Of a DNA stretch of 57,746 nt, positions 26,403 through 35,867 are shown piece by piece. Positions within the stretch are counted from its first letter, which is position 1. Every line of letters begins with the position of its first letter. This DNA is from Desulfamplus magnetovallimortis. GTDB lineage: Bacteria; Desulfobacterota; Desulfobacteria; Desulfobacterales; Desulfobacteraceae. A model generated the notes under the pieces. The model was not told where the DNA came from, did no database searches, and worked only from the letters and a program-made list of their open reading frames with translations. The stretch is taken from contig NZ_LT828560.1 in assembly GCF_900170035.1 (NCBI RefSeq), positions 1 through 57,746 of the forward strand. The letters run 5' to 3'. A program made the position numbers and the translations under genes.

Positions 26403-26524
26403 CTCAAAATCGACATTTGTTAGCATTTATTGAATTTGTCTGAATCAGGATAACCAGGATTTACAGGATGCTCAAGATTTTTATCCTGTAATTCCTGGTT
26501 ATACTGAGCATACTGATTCAGACA
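26403..26524 (-). repeat. 174-bp element, inverted and truncated copy
   Basis: Starts CTCAAAATCGACATTTGTTA, runs into TGTCTGAATCAGGATAACCA and stops at GATTCAGACA. It corresponds to the reverse complement of the other copies, missing the last arm. Confidence 0.75.
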
Positions 26525-26698
26525 CTCAAAGTCGACACCTATGATCTTGTAAGCCTTGTAAACACTGTCTGAATCAGGATTCCCAAGATTAACAAGATAA
26601 GGCAGGATTATCTATCCTGAGCATCCTATCCATCCTGGTTATCCTGGTTCAGACAACTGCAATAACTTCTGAAAAAGCAATAAGATGTCGATTTTGAG
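26525..26698 (+). repeat. 174-bp inverted-repeat element, complete copy
   Basis: Outer termini CTCAAAGTCGACACCT and AGATGTCGATTTTGAG form a terminal inverted repeat. An inner, longer inverted repeat begins TGTCTGAATCAGGATT and ends ATCCTGGTTCAGACA. No coding capacity was seen, so it is a MITE/REP-like element. Confidence 0.85.
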
Positions 26699-26754
26699 CA
26701 GACAAATTGCCAATCAAAAACTAATATTATTAAAGCAATTTATATGCCAGACAA

Positions 26755-28851
26755 TCAGAATGAATATTTAACAACCCCATAAATCACCAAAGGCTCTCCA
26801 TCTACAGGGCCATAAATGCCCGGGTACTGAAAATCTCCGTCAAGCATGTTCCTGCACCCAACTGTCAAAATAAGGTTGTTTTTAAACAGCTCCGGAAATT
26901 TCATCTCGCTGTTCACCATTAAAGGATTTTTGTATTCACCTGTTATTGTGTTCTCACCATACGAATATGGAACCGCAGATGCCCATGAGGCATTCAATGA
27001 GAAGTTAAAAAACGAATATGGACTCCATACAACTCCTGAACTTACAACTGCATCTGCACCTGGATCATAGGATTCTGTCCATTCATCGTAATCGTCAACG
27101 GTTGTACCATCGGGCCTGAGCCATGATTGCCTTAACACTTTAAAGCTGTAATCATCCCCTGAAAAAAAAACTCTGGAAATGGAAACATAACCTTCAATTT
27201 TTTCATTTATCTTTTTTCTGTAATTGAGTTCAACGCCAGCATAATCATGATCAGAAGGCTCTGATACCCCCCATCCATAAGGATCTGTCTGAACATTGTC
27301 AGAAACCCTTGTACAAAAAAGAGTTGCAGAAAAAGAGTCTCCCCTGCCGGAGCTTCTTTCTGCTTCAATATTTAAAGTGGCAATGTGATCCCTTGTAAGT
27401 GGGGTCTCTTCCTTTAACTGAAGGGAGTACGGAGTCCTGTAACCTGTTCCAAAAACAGTTTTGATCCGCCACAAATTATTAACAGGAACATTCAACCCCA
27501 TTGTATAGCTTGTGGCATAATCATCATACATTGAGTTGTCATCAAGCCTGAAGCCTGACCAGAACTCGCCCCATGCAAATGGATGACGGTACTGCGCAAA
27601 TATTGATTTTAATGTGTTTCTGTAATCCTTCTGAATCGGAGATGGCTGTTTGAATCCTCCTGTATCGAGAAGCAGTTCAGGAATAAATCCGCCACTTAAA
27701 AGTGCTCCATCAACCCTGTTTTCCCTGAAGGATATTCCTGTTGTCATAAGCCCTTTTTCAAAAAGCCTTCTGTCCCAAAGAAGCTCTCCATAAAAGATGT
27801 CTGCCTTTTCTTCAACTAATGATTCTGCGTTAATATGGCTGTATGATACATCTTCATAATACCCTGTCAGGTTCCAGTGGGAACGACCTGATGTTTTTGA
27901 CCAGTTGATTTTGAAAAAATTTACAGGAGCCTTTTTCTCGCTTGGCCAGTCAATGGAGCCTGTCTCATAGAATGTATTAAGGGTATAGGGTCTTTTAAAG
28001 TCGGAAAACCTGCCTGAAAAGGAAAATGAGTCCCTGTAATTGAGATTAAAGGTCATCTCGTAATATCTTGAATCATCAATAGTTGCATCAGCTATATTCC
28101 ATCTGTCATCTTCTTCTGAGTAGATGAGATCAAAAAATGAATCACTGTTGAAACGATTCTGGGCAGCATACAAGGAGATAAAGGCATCCCAGTTATCTTT
28201 TTTAAAACCCTTTGCGGCAAATCCTTTAAGGGTATTTTCCGAGCCTGCGGCAAACTCAAGTTCACCGCCATTTTCATTGTCAAGATCCGCGGCTTTCATG
28301 GGAACAATATTGACAATACCGGCAAAGGCATCAGGTCCCCACAGAACAGAACCAGGGCCTCTTATTATCTCAACCTGCCTGACACTGTTGAGGCTCAGTT
28401 CATAGTCAAGGGGATAATAACTTCTGTTTCCGCTTGTGGGAATGGGGACACCGTCATAAAGGATTAAAACTCCATTTGCAATGCCACGAAGATATGGAAG
28501 AGACCCTGAACCCTGGCTTGATATGTAAAAGCCAGGCTCTGCTGAGAGAAGTTGTGCCAGTGTAGCGTAGCCATATTTAAGTATCTCGCTTCTGTCAATA
28601 ACCCGTACCACAGCAGGTGCAGTGGAGGGGGATTCTGGGGTTCTTGAGGCCACTGTAACAACATCAATCTCTTCGCCCACAAACATAAGCATTGTGCCAT
28701 CTGACGACTCTGCAAAGGATACTGTATCCCAACAGATCACCGTTGCCGTAAAGATAATGCAAAGCAAAATCAAAGCAGATGACGAATGTATAAAACCAAG
28801 AATAGTTGTGGACAAAAATTTAATATATTTCAAAATTTCAAGCATCCTCAA
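26755..28851 (-). CDS. TonB-dependent outer membrane receptor
   Basis: A 698-residue receptor. The N-terminal hydrophobic stretch ends near VSFAESS (signal peptide), followed by a TonB-box-like segment EEIDVVTVASR (60-70). The plug domain covers about 75-185 with IDRSEILKYGYATLAQLL, PYLRGIANGVLILYDGVPI and VEIIRGPGSVLWGPDAFAGI. The 22-strand barrel fills the rest and ends in Phe (VKYSF), as required for barrel assembly. It overlaps the regulator gene upstream by 14 nt, so it is coupled to it. The ligand is unknown. Linkage to a two-component system and a periplasmic binding-like protein suggests regulated uptake or sensing of a metal chelate, cobalamin or similar. Confidence 0.92.
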   Translation of the reverse strand: MRMLEILKYIKFLSTTILGFIHSSSALILLCIIFTATVICWDTVSFAESSDGTMLMFVGEEIDVVTVASRTPESPSTAPAVVRVIDRSEILKYGYATLAQLLSAEPGFYISSQGSGSLPYLRGIANGVLILYDGVPIPTSGNRSYYPLDYELSLNSVRQVEIIRGPGSVLWGPDAFAGIVNIVPMKAADLDNENGGELEFAAGSENTLKGFAAKGFKKDNWDAFISLYAAQNRFNSDSFFDLIYSEEDDRWNIADATIDDSRYYEMTFNLNYRDSFSFSGRFSDFKRPYTLNTFYETGSIDWPSEKKAPVNFFKINWSKTSGRSHWNLTGYYEDVSYSHINAESLVEEKADIFYGELLWDRRLFEKGLMTTGISFRENRVDGALLSGGFIPELLLDTGGFKQPSPIQKDYRNTLKSIFAQYRHPFAWGEFWSGFRLDDNSMYDDYATSYTMGLNVPVNNLWRIKTVFGTGYRTPYSLQLKEETPLTRDHIATLNIEAERSSGRGDSFSATLFCTRVSDNVQTDPYGWGVSEPSDHDYAGVELNYRKKINEKIEGYVSISRVFFSGDDYSFKVLRQSWLRPDGTTVDDYDEWTESYDPGADAVVSSGVVWSPYSFFNFSLNASWASAVPYSYGENTITGEYKNPLMVNSEMKFPELFKNNLILTVGCRNMLDGDFQYPGIYGPVDGEPLVIYGVVKYSF

Positions 28852-30196
28852 GCAGTTTAAGCAGAGTTCTGAAACGTGCCCTGGAGAGTCCTAAAAGCCT
28901 TGCGGCACTGCTTTGATTACCCGCTGTCATATCCATTGCCTGCTGTACGATATTTCTCTGGATCTCGTCGTAGTCAATACCTGTGGGGGGGATTGAAAAG
29001 AGATCATCCTGAAGATCCTGCCGATCCTGCCCTACTGATATGAATCTTAAATCATCTGATGTCATGGGAAGAGCGCCTGCCTTTAATATCATGACCCTCT
29101 CCATTACATTGGCAAGCTCCCTTACATTTCCGGGCCATGAATATTCAGAAAGCTTTTTCAATGCCCCCTTGGTAATGGCATCAGAGGTAACATCATTTAT
29201 ATTTGCAAATTTTTCCACAAAAAAACGGGTCAATGGAAGAATATCCTCCTTTCGCTCCCTTAAAGGCGGAACATGTATGGGAAAAACCGCAAGTCTGTAG
29301 TAGAGATCCTGACGAAATTTCTTCTCTGAAGCCATGCGCCCGAGATCCTGATTGGTTGCACAGATAATACGGGTATTTACAGGAATTTCCTGATTTCCGC
29401 CAACTCTTTGAAACTTTCTCTCCTGTATGGCCCTTAAAAGCTTTGCCTGGGAATTCAGGGGCAGTTCCCCTACTTCATCAAGAAAAAGGGTACCACCGTC
29501 AGCATACTCAAATTTTCCCTCTTTTCTTGCGTTGGCACCGGTAAAAGAACCTTTTTCATGACCAAAAAGCTCAGCTTCAACAAGTGTTTCTGTTATGGCT
29601 GCACAGTTGACAGCAACAAAGCGGTTAGATGCTCTGGAGCTTGCCCTGTGGATAAGGCGGGCAATCACCTCTTTTCCGGTGCCTGACTCCCCTGTTATTA
29701 GCACTGTGGCATCACTTTGAGCAACCTTAAGTGACATCTCTTCAACCGACTTCATGGCTGATGATGCAAAAATAAAGTGATCATTTGTACCATTTTGTAT
29801 GGCAAGTTTCAGTTGCCTGTTTTCACTTAACAGCCTGCCAACGCCAAGGGCACGCTCCACTGCAACCTCAACATGCTTTTCATCAAAGGGTTTTACAAGA
29901 TAGTCAACCGCTCCAAGGCGCAGGGCTTCAACAACAGATTCCGTTGATGCAAAGGCAGTTATAAATACCACAGGACATGGAATATCCTCCTCTTTTATCT
30001 TTTTTAAGAGTCCTCTTCCATCAAGTCTGTCCATGCGGATATCTGAAATTACAAGATCAAAATAGTCCTTCTCAAGCTTTTCAAATGCATCCCTGCCGTC
30101 AAATGCCTCATCTATATCGTGCCCCAGGGACATAAGCATAAGCTTAAGGATTTGTCGAATACGCTCTTCATCGTCAACAACCAGTATTTTCGCCAT
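28838..30196 (-). CDS. sigma54-dependent response regulator (NtrC family)
   Basis: A 452-residue transcription activator. The receiver domain spans 1-120 with phosphoacceptor D52 (LVISDIRM), T80 and K102. The AAA domain has Walker A GESGTGKE (169-176), the sigma54-contact loop at 216-221 reading GSFTGA, and Walker B GGTLFLDE (234-241). The arginine-finger and sensor regions are intact. A Fis-type helix-turn-helix closes the protein (NQSSAARLLGLSRARFRTLL). It is encoded 29 bp after the histidine kinase, its probable partner, and overlaps the TonB receptor gene. The regulon is unknown; the receptor may be transcribed with it or controlled by it. Confidence 0.94.
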   Translation of the reverse strand: MAKILVVDDEERIRQILKLMLMSLGHDIDEAFDGRDAFEKLEKDYFDLVISDIRMDRLDGRGLLKKIKEEDIPCPVVFITAFASTESVVEALRLGAVDYLVKPFDEKHVEVAVERALGVGRLLSENRQLKLAIQNGTNDHFIFASSAMKSVEEMSLKVAQSDATVLITGESGTGKEVIARLIHRASSRASNRFVAVNCAAITETLVEAELFGHEKGSFTGANARKEGKFEYADGGTLFLDEVGELPLNSQAKLLRAIQERKFQRVGGNQEIPVNTRIICATNQDLGRMASEKKFRQDLYYRLAVFPIHVPPLRERKEDILPLTRFFVEKFANINDVTSDAITKGALKKLSEYSWPGNVRELANVMERVMILKAGALPMTSDDLRFISVGQDRQDLQDDLFSIPPTGIDYDEIQRNIVQQAMDMTAGNQSSAARLLGLSRARFRTLLKLLEDA

Positions 30197-30225
30197 AAGA
30201 TGTTACTCTTCCTGAATAAAATTTT

Positions 30226-31737
30226 CTACCCTGTCAAAAATGACGGAATTGAATGTTTAACCATTTTTATGGAAAAACAAGCTCCTCCCGAAGGTCTGTT
30301 TTCAACCATGACTGTTCCGTTATGAACAGCTACTATATCACGGACAATGGCAAGCCCCAGACCTGTTCCCTTTGCTCTTGTTGTAAAAAAGGGATTAAAA
30401 ATATCTTCAATGATATCTTCATCAATTCCCGGCCCGCTGTCCAGAACCTTTATTATATAATATACCCCTTCTGAGAAACCCTGCACCTCGATATCGGAAA
30501 AATCCCCTTTCAGTTGACCGGCAGCATTTTCCTCCCTTTTTTTTGCGCAACTGTCACCTGAATTTTCAACCGCATTTTTAAGGATATTTAGAAGCACCCT
30601 CTCCATCAGGACAATATCACATTCAACCTGGGCTTCTTCATCACTTAAAGAGAGTTTAATATTTTTTTCCGGAACTGTAAACCTGAACCTCTCAACAGCA
30701 TCTTCAAGAAACATTGCCATTGAAACCGGGTAAAGGGAAGGATTTTTGGGCTTTGAAAAGAGAAGAAACTCTTCAACAAGGCGGTTGAGTCTCTGTACCT
30801 CCTCATCAACATAGACAATCATTGACTGCTTTGTCTTTTCATCAATACCCTTTTTTTTGAAAATATCAATGCTTCCCTTTATAATGGATATCGGGTTTTT
30901 CAACTCATGGGCCACCATCATGGAGAATTTGCCGATCTCGGCAAGGCTCTTCTGTTTTGCCATCTCAATGTGAACCTTCTCCATCTCCTGCTGATGTTTT
31001 TTTACAGCATCCAGCATCTCATTAAAGCCCCTTGCAAGGGTACGCGTCTCCTGAAGATCCCCTCCCTTTGCCCTTACATCAAAGTCTCCCTTTGAAACAC
31101 GTCGGGATACAGCCACAAGATCCATAAGCGGTGATGTAATGCTTCCTGCAAAAAACCAGTACCAGAGAACAGACATAAGGGAGAGCATAAAGGATATCAC
31201 AATAAAAAAAAGGGTCATATCCTGTGTAAGTTCATTTAGTCCTGATGTGGTATAATAGAGTTCAACTGAACCTATGACCTCCTTGGGAAAGGTCATGGCA
31301 TAAAGGGTCATCTCCCCTGCATCGGGCTGTATCTGAAGCACGGGAAGTTCAATTTTTACTTCAGATGACCCTGTTTTATCATCATTTTTATGATCTTCAC
31401 CTGATTGTCTTGAGGTCTCGGTCAGAACTGCTCCTGTATCGTCCCTTATCACAACCCTTAAAATATCATCCTGCTGAACAAGGTTGGAGGTAAGACTTTC
31501 CAGCATATCGGGATTTTTAAGGAGCACGCCAAGTTCTGCATTTCTTGCAAGATACTGGGAGAGAACCACAAAGTTATCGTGAAAACGCTCTCTTACAAAT
31601 TTGTGTGTGAGCCACAGCCCCACACATCCCATGGTGATTGATGTGCCTATGATAAAAAGAACAGCAATTCCGGATAACTGGCTTTTAATTGAGTCTGGCC
31701 TTAGGGCATCCCACTTTTCTTTGATAAATCCGAGCAT
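30226..31737 (-). CDS. membrane sensor histidine kinase
   Basis: A 503-residue sensor kinase. Membrane helices lie at about 21-44 and 175-198 and enclose a periplasmic sensing region of about 130 residues. HAMP is at about 200-250. The HisKA box [16 protein letters not shown] has phospho-acceptor H277. The ATPase domain has an N-box ([11 protein letters not shown]), G1 box DSGPGI (433-438), FFTT and G2 GTGLGLAIV (457-465). It is the first gene of a three-gene unit with the NtrC-type regulator and the TonB receptor. The gene upstream, across a repeat element, encodes an ABC_sub_bind protein that could supply the signal. Confidence 0.93.
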   Translation of the reverse strand: MLGFIKEKWDALRPDSIKSQLSGIAVLFIIGTSITMGCVGLWLTHKFVRERFHDNFVVLSQYLARNAELGVLLKNPDMLESLTSNLVQQDDILRVVIRDDTGAVLTETSRQSGEDHKNDDKTGSSEVKIELPVLQIQPDAGEMTLYAMTFPKEVIGSVELYYTTSGLNELTQDMTLFFIVISFMLSLMSVLWYWFFAGSITSPLMDLVAVSRRVSKGDFDVRAKGGDLQETRTLARGFNEMLDAVKKHQQEMEKVHIEMAKQKSLAEIGKFSMMVAHELKNPISIIKGSIDIFKKKGIDEKTKQSMIVYVDEEVQRLNRLVEEFLLFSKPKNPSLYPVSMAMFLEDAVERFRFTVPEKNIKLSLSDEEAQVECDIVLMERVLLNILKNAVENSGDSCAKKREENAAGQLKGDFSDIEVQGFSEGVYYIIKVLDSGPGIDEDIIEDIFNPFFTTRAKGTGLGLAIVRDIVAVHNGTVMVENRPSGGACFSIKMVKHSIPSFLTG

Positions 31738-32003
31738 AAAACTCTCTTACTAAACGGGCATGATTGCCTATCAATCACCCCCAAGTATAAACTCAAAGTC
31801 GACACCTGTGATCTTGTAAGCCTTGTCAACACTGTCTGAATCAGGATTCCCAAGATTATCAAGATAAGGCAGGATTATTTATCCTGAGCATCCTTTTCAT
31901 CCTGGTTATCCTGATTCAGACAAATTCAATAACTGCTCAAAAAGCAATAAGGTGTCGATTTTGAGAAAAAAGCAATAAGATGTCGATTTTGAGTGATAAA
32001 GGC
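31738..32003. other. intergenic region with hairpin unit and complete 174-bp element
   Basis: It contains a degenerate hairpin unit (31754-31788, arms GATTG/CAATC between ACGGGCAT and CACCCCCAAG), a complete 174-bp element (31792-31965), and an extra copy of that element's right end (31971-31993). No promoter was assigned. Confidence 0.65.
31792..31993 (+). repeat. 174-bp inverted-repeat element with duplicated right end
   Basis: The complete copy at 31792-31965 has termini CTCAAAGTCGACACCT and AGGTGTCGATTTTGAG, which form a 16-bp terminal inverted repeat with one mismatch. The last 23 bp (AGCAATAAGATGTCGATTTT onward) recur at 31971-31993, as if a second element had been almost fully deleted. 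Confidence 0.85.
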
Positions 32004-33101
32004 TCAATCCTTATGAATGACAGGTTTTTTGCCAAATAGTTCAAGAACCTTTTCATTCAACATTATACTGTAAGGAGGCGCTGAGGTCATACATGATTCC
32101 CCCCGAAGCACCCCCTCAACCATAACAGCCATCTGCTCTCCTGTACCTTCATAGTCAATAACAAAACTCAATGCAGCTCCAGATTTATCAAAAAAACTGT
32201 TATATCCAATAACAGGTATTTTTCGTGCAATGGACTGCTTTATAACATGGCGGATAATAGTTGGAGATGTAACTGTCTGATCAGGTATAAATAAAAGGGC
32301 ATCAACACCATAAAACCCCTGCTGGTAGAGCTCTATGATATCAGACTGCTTCTGGATGTGCATGGGAATAATTTCAATATTGCTGAACAACTGGCCTGCA
32401 ACTGCATTGTCAAACCACTGGCTGTTGTTTTCAGGGTCAAACAGAATGCCGATTTTTTTCACAAAGGGAAGTATCCGGGGAATCTCAGAAAGGGGTTTTG
32501 CAGTAAAGGGGTCAAGTGATATACCGCAAAGGGAGACGTTGTCAGGAATAATTTTTTCCGGATTGAGTACCATAGAATAGAGTATTTTAGAAGAGTTATA
32601 TGCTGCATCCACTGATTCAGGGTTATCAGGCTCTTCTGTTCCACTGGACAAAGTTGCAGAGGATATTGTTGAAGAAGATGGTTTTGCAGTCGATGGTTTT
32701 TCAGAGGAAGCACTCTTTGCCATGCCGGAAAAATTTTTCTCCACAAGATATGAAAGAGCTTCCGGACCCACCGCAACAACAACGGAATAGTTGCTGGGAT
32801 CCGTCCCCTTATAAAGAAGATCGTGGCTGAACGGGTTCTTTTCCCTGTCCAGAAAGATCCTTACAACAGAACGTTTTAGGCTGTTTTCAAAACCTTCAAC
32901 CATCTCAATAAATGGCTTTATTTCACGGGATATCAATACAGCCACAGGAAGCTCATCGCCTGACACAGTTTTTGAGTGACAAAAAACAGACAGCAAAAAG
33001 AGCAGGCATGCCAACACCCTGCCTTGTTGAAGCAGAGCTTTTTGGCCATGAAAATTTCTGCTCAATCCCCTTCTATGCTCTGTGTCACTGCCCTGTTCCA
33101 A
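32004..33101 (-). CDS. ABC_sub_bind-family periplasmic binding-like protein
   Basis: A protein of up to 365 residues resembling the ABC_sub_bind family (PF04392): ELPVAVLISREIKPFIEMVEGF at the mature N-terminus, YSVVVAVGPEALSYLVE, KIGILFDPENNSQWFDNAV, VDALLFIPDQTVTSPTIIRHV, KIPVIGYNSFFDKSGAALSFV and a YEGTGEQMAVMVEGVLRG segment near the end. The start is uncertain: the longest frame uses TTG at 33101 inside the gspD end and has a long basic leader before the signal-peptide core (VLACLLFLLSVF); a GTG just before that core is an alternative. No ABC permease or ATPase is nearby. Its neighbours are the kinase, regulator and TonB receptor, so it may bind the ligand for signalling rather than transport (inference). 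Confidence 0.75.
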   Translation of the reverse strand: MEQGSDTEHRRGLSRNFHGQKALLQQGRVLACLLFLLSVFCHSKTVSGDELPVAVLISREIKPFIEMVEGFENSLKRSVVRIFLDREKNPFSHDLLYKGTDPSNYSVVVAVGPEALSYLVEKNFSGMAKSASSEKPSTAKPSSSTISSATLSSGTEEPDNPESVDAAYNSSKILYSMVLNPEKIIPDNVSLCGISLDPFTAKPLSEIPRILPFVKKIGILFDPENNSQWFDNAVAGQLFSNIEIIPMHIQKQSDIIELYQQGFYGVDALLFIPDQTVTSPTIIRHVIKQSIARKIPVIGYNSFFDKSGAALSFVIDYEGTGEQMAVMVEGVLRGESCMTSAPPYSIMLNEKVLELFGKKPVIHKD

Positions 33102-35727
33102 TGAATTCCCTGATATCCTTTATTTTTCCTGAAAACTCCCTGGTCACCCTGTCAGCATCACTTCGGGAATCCACAACATGGGGAGTTAAAAGGAATATTA
33201 GCTCTGTTTTTGTAGTTTTGCTTTGATATGATTTAAATAAACTTCCAATAAAAGGGATATCCTTTAAAAAAGGAATACCTGAATCTCTGCTGTCGGTTGT
33301 TCTCTCCATCAAGCCACCAAGAATAATTGTCTGGCCATCACTTACAACAAGTGATGTTTCAGCCTTTCTTGTATTTATGGAGTAATTTCCTCCGGCTCCT
33401 GTTGTACTTCCTGCACTGCTCACCTCCTGGGAAAGCTCCATCTTTACAAGCCCGCTGGAGTTTATGTGAGGAGTCACCTTCAGTATTATACCAGTCTTCT
33501 GATACTGAACAGTATTGGTTACCCCGCCATTTGAATCAGTAACAGTTCCTGTAACTGTAGGGACATCTTGTCCAACCTCTATATATGCCTCTTTGTTGTC
33601 AACAGCCATGATATTGGGAGAAGAGAGGACATTTAGTTCTGAATCCTCATCAAGAGCTGTAATAAGAGCCTTTAGTGCGTCGGCAGAGCCTGCAAGAATA
33701 TCTGCGGTGCTGTATATGCCATATGTAAAATTTGAATTACTGCCAAGGGTCTGGTTAAAAGCCCTTGATGACTCACTTCCGTCCCAGCTTCCCTGTGCTT
33801 CATAATCGCCAATAGTGTTGTTCATCAACCACTGAACACCATACTCAATATTGTCGGAAAGAGTAACTTCTGCAATTACAACATTTATAAGTACTTGCCT
33901 TGGAACAACATCAAGCTCCTTGAGTACAGATTTTATAATCTTGTAGTCTCGCTGGGATGCCTTGAATACAATGGCATTGTTGGTCTCATCTGCTATGATC
34001 TCAATTTCACCGGAAATATCTCCTGAACCACTTGAGCCAGGAAGTTCAGGAAGCTCCGGAAGCTCTGGCTCCTCGTTCTGGTCTGAAGCTTTTTTTTCAT
34101 CTGGCTTATCCCTGGGAGCAGGTGCAACAGGCTTTACAATCTGTGTTTTGTTGTCAGAGGATGATTTCTTGCCCCCGTAGAGCTGCTTTAAAATCTCAGA
34201 TAGCTCTGCTGCTGTGCCATTCTCAACAAAATAGATAAAAACACCGGTTCCACCTCCTGCATCTCCGCCCATGTGATCCATTGCTGCAACCCACTTTTCA
34301 ACAAGATCAAGCATCTCAGGCCAGCGGGTGACAAGAAGAATGGCATTCATGCTGTCAATTGCAAGTATCTGATATCCCCCCCTAACAGCACCTGGTCGAT
34401 AGTAAAGACCTGAGCTTCTGATGATCTTTGTAATATCAGATACAAGATCCTTTGCTTCAGCCTCCTTTACCGGAAATATTCTCCATGCAATATCCGTGAA
34501 ATATGGAATATCCATAAGCGATATGACAGTTAGAACCTTTTCTATATTTTCACGGGTATCTGTTACAACCACACTGTTGTTAACAGTATCTGTGGAGATC
34601 TGGCTCCCCTTGGTTGTAAAGTGTCTGATATTTTTGGCAACCGCCGATGCATCAAGGTACTTAAGTTTAATAAGGCGGGAGATATCCCCTGATGCATCGG
34701 GAAGATCATCCTGGAAAAGAGGTTCTGAACTTAAAGATGCACTTTCGCTTTTCCGCACCACCTTATAGATATCCCCGGGCCCACGGGTTATTGAAAGATT
34801 GCTCAACTGCAGGATTTCATTCAATAACTCTATAAACTCAACCTTTGTGTAATCACCGGAAAAATGAAAAGTAAGCTTTGCCTTTACATGGGGATCAATG
34901 ATGTAGTTGACTTTAAAAAGCTCAAAAAGCGTTGCATCCAGTACCTCAAAAAGATCGGCATTATCAAAGGCAAGCTCCACTTTTACGGTTTCTGAGTTCT
35001 CTGTCTTGCTGACTGCATCACCAATATCAGCGGTTTTAGAGATTCTTGCACCATTTTCTGCATCATCAACACTCGCTGTTTTAGAGCTATTTTCTTCATT
35101 TACCGTTTTTATCAATGATTGATCGGAATTTTTTGTCAATGATTGGTCGGGACTCTTTGTCAACGATTGGTTGGGACTTTTTGTCAATGATTGATTGGAA
35201 CTTTCAGGTGTGACAAGTGACTCTTCATGATCTTCAGAGTCAAACAGTGATTTTTCCTGCTCTTCAGGCTTAATCAATGATTTTAATGAACTGTCATCTT
35301 TGCTGAGTGATGTATTACTCTTTGACCTGTCAATGGCCTTTGCCTTATGGGCCTTGATAAAACTTTCAAACGGGTTTGAAGGCGGTGTTTTTTTCTTGTC
35401 ACCCTCAGCAACATCAACATCATTCCCAGGGACATTTTGACTCTCTGACTCATCAACAGGAGTACCCACTTCGCTTTTATATGCTGCAAACTCTTCAACC
35501 ATACCATGGGAAACCTTGAGCTGCGGTTTTTTGTTCAGCGCCATTTTTGAGTCAGACATATGAAGGGAGCATCCGGAAAAGAGAAAGAGTGCTGCAAACA
35601 GCAATAACGTTACATGGGCACTCAACAACAGTGTTCCAGGCGCACGCGAAAAGAGTGTTCCAGAAGTACACAAAAATATATTTTTAAATCTTCTGATGTT
35701 GTAATAAATAGTTGAGTCAAAAATCAT
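33085..35727 (-). CDS. gspD: type II secretion secretin (GspD), predicted lipoprotein
   Basis: An 880-residue outer membrane secretin forming the exit pore. The start at 35727 has AGGGAGA 7 nt upstream. The signal peptide ends in a lipobox (FLFSGC), so it is probably lipidated. A low-complexity region with four 24-bp repeats (NQSLTKSP) precedes N0 (VELAFDNADLFEVLDATL), N1 (LIKLKYLDASAVAKNI), N2 and N3 (IYFVENGTAAELSEILKQL). The secretin domain has VVPRQVLINVVIAEVTL, SSPNIMAVDNKEAYIEVG, and VSDGQTIILGGLMERTTDSR near the C-terminus, followed by IPFLKDIPFIGSLF. It belongs to the gsp run but is split from gspM by a small gene pair and overlaps the next gene. Confidence 0.95.
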   Translation of the reverse strand: MIFDSTIYYNIRRFKNIFLCTSGTLFSRAPGTLLLSAHVTLLLFAALFLFSGCSLHMSDSKMALNKKPQLKVSHGMVEEFAAYKSEVGTPVDESESQNVPGNDVDVAEGDKKKTPPSNPFESFIKAHKAKAIDRSKSNTSLSKDDSSLKSLIKPEEQEKSLFDSEDHEESLVTPESSNQSLTKSPNQSLTKSPDQSLTKNSDQSLIKTVNEENSSKTASVDDAENGARISKTADIGDAVSKTENSETVKVELAFDNADLFEVLDATLFELFKVNYIIDPHVKAKLTFHFSGDYTKVEFIELLNEILQLSNLSITRGPGDIYKVVRKSESASLSSEPLFQDDLPDASGDISRLIKLKYLDASAVAKNIRHFTTKGSQISTDTVNNSVVVTDTRENIEKVLTVISLMDIPYFTDIAWRIFPVKEAEAKDLVSDITKIIRSSGLYYRPGAVRGGYQILAIDSMNAILLVTRWPEMLDLVEKWVAAMDHMGGDAGGGTGVFIYFVENGTAAELSEILKQLYGGKKSSSDNKTQIVKPVAPAPRDKPDEKKASDQNEEPELPELPELPGSSGSGDISGEIEIIADETNNAIVFKASQRDYKIIKSVLKELDVVPRQVLINVVIAEVTLSDNIEYGVQWLMNNTIGDYEAQGSWDGSESSRAFNQTLGSNSNFTYGIYSTADILAGSADALKALITALDEDSELNVLSSPNIMAVDNKEAYIEVGQDVPTVTGTVTDSNGGVTNTVQYQKTGIILKVTPHINSSGLVKMELSQEVSSAGSTTGAGGNYSINTRKAETSLVVSDGQTIILGGLMERTTDSRDSGIPFLKDIPFIGSLFKSYQSKTTKTELIFLLTPHVVDSRSDADRVTREFSGKIKDIREFIGTGQ

Positions 35728-35804
35728 AAATTTCTCCCTGAAACAGCACATACACAATTTTTACCTAAATGAAGTTCAAATCCTGCGTTAAGTAAAAAGA
35801 AAAA

Positions 35805-35829
35805 GGGACAGGCATTATAAACCTGTCCC
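35805..35829 (-). terminator. palindromic hairpin, probable terminator
   Basis: Perfect arms GGGACAGG and CCTGTCCC around a 9-nt loop, followed on the minus strand by TTTTTCTTTTT. It lies about 40 nt after the stop of the small gene at 35868 and before gspD. Confidence 0.75.
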
Positions 35830-35867
35830 CTCTCCCTTACCGGGTACTGGAGTGTATCTTTTCATGC

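Larger units (their letters stand above)
26322..26754. other. intergenic region with two abutting 174-bp-family elements
   Basis: A 433-bp gap. An inverted, right-truncated element (26403-26524) abuts a complete element (26525-26698). The remaining short flanks show no gene or clear promoter. Confidence 0.65.
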
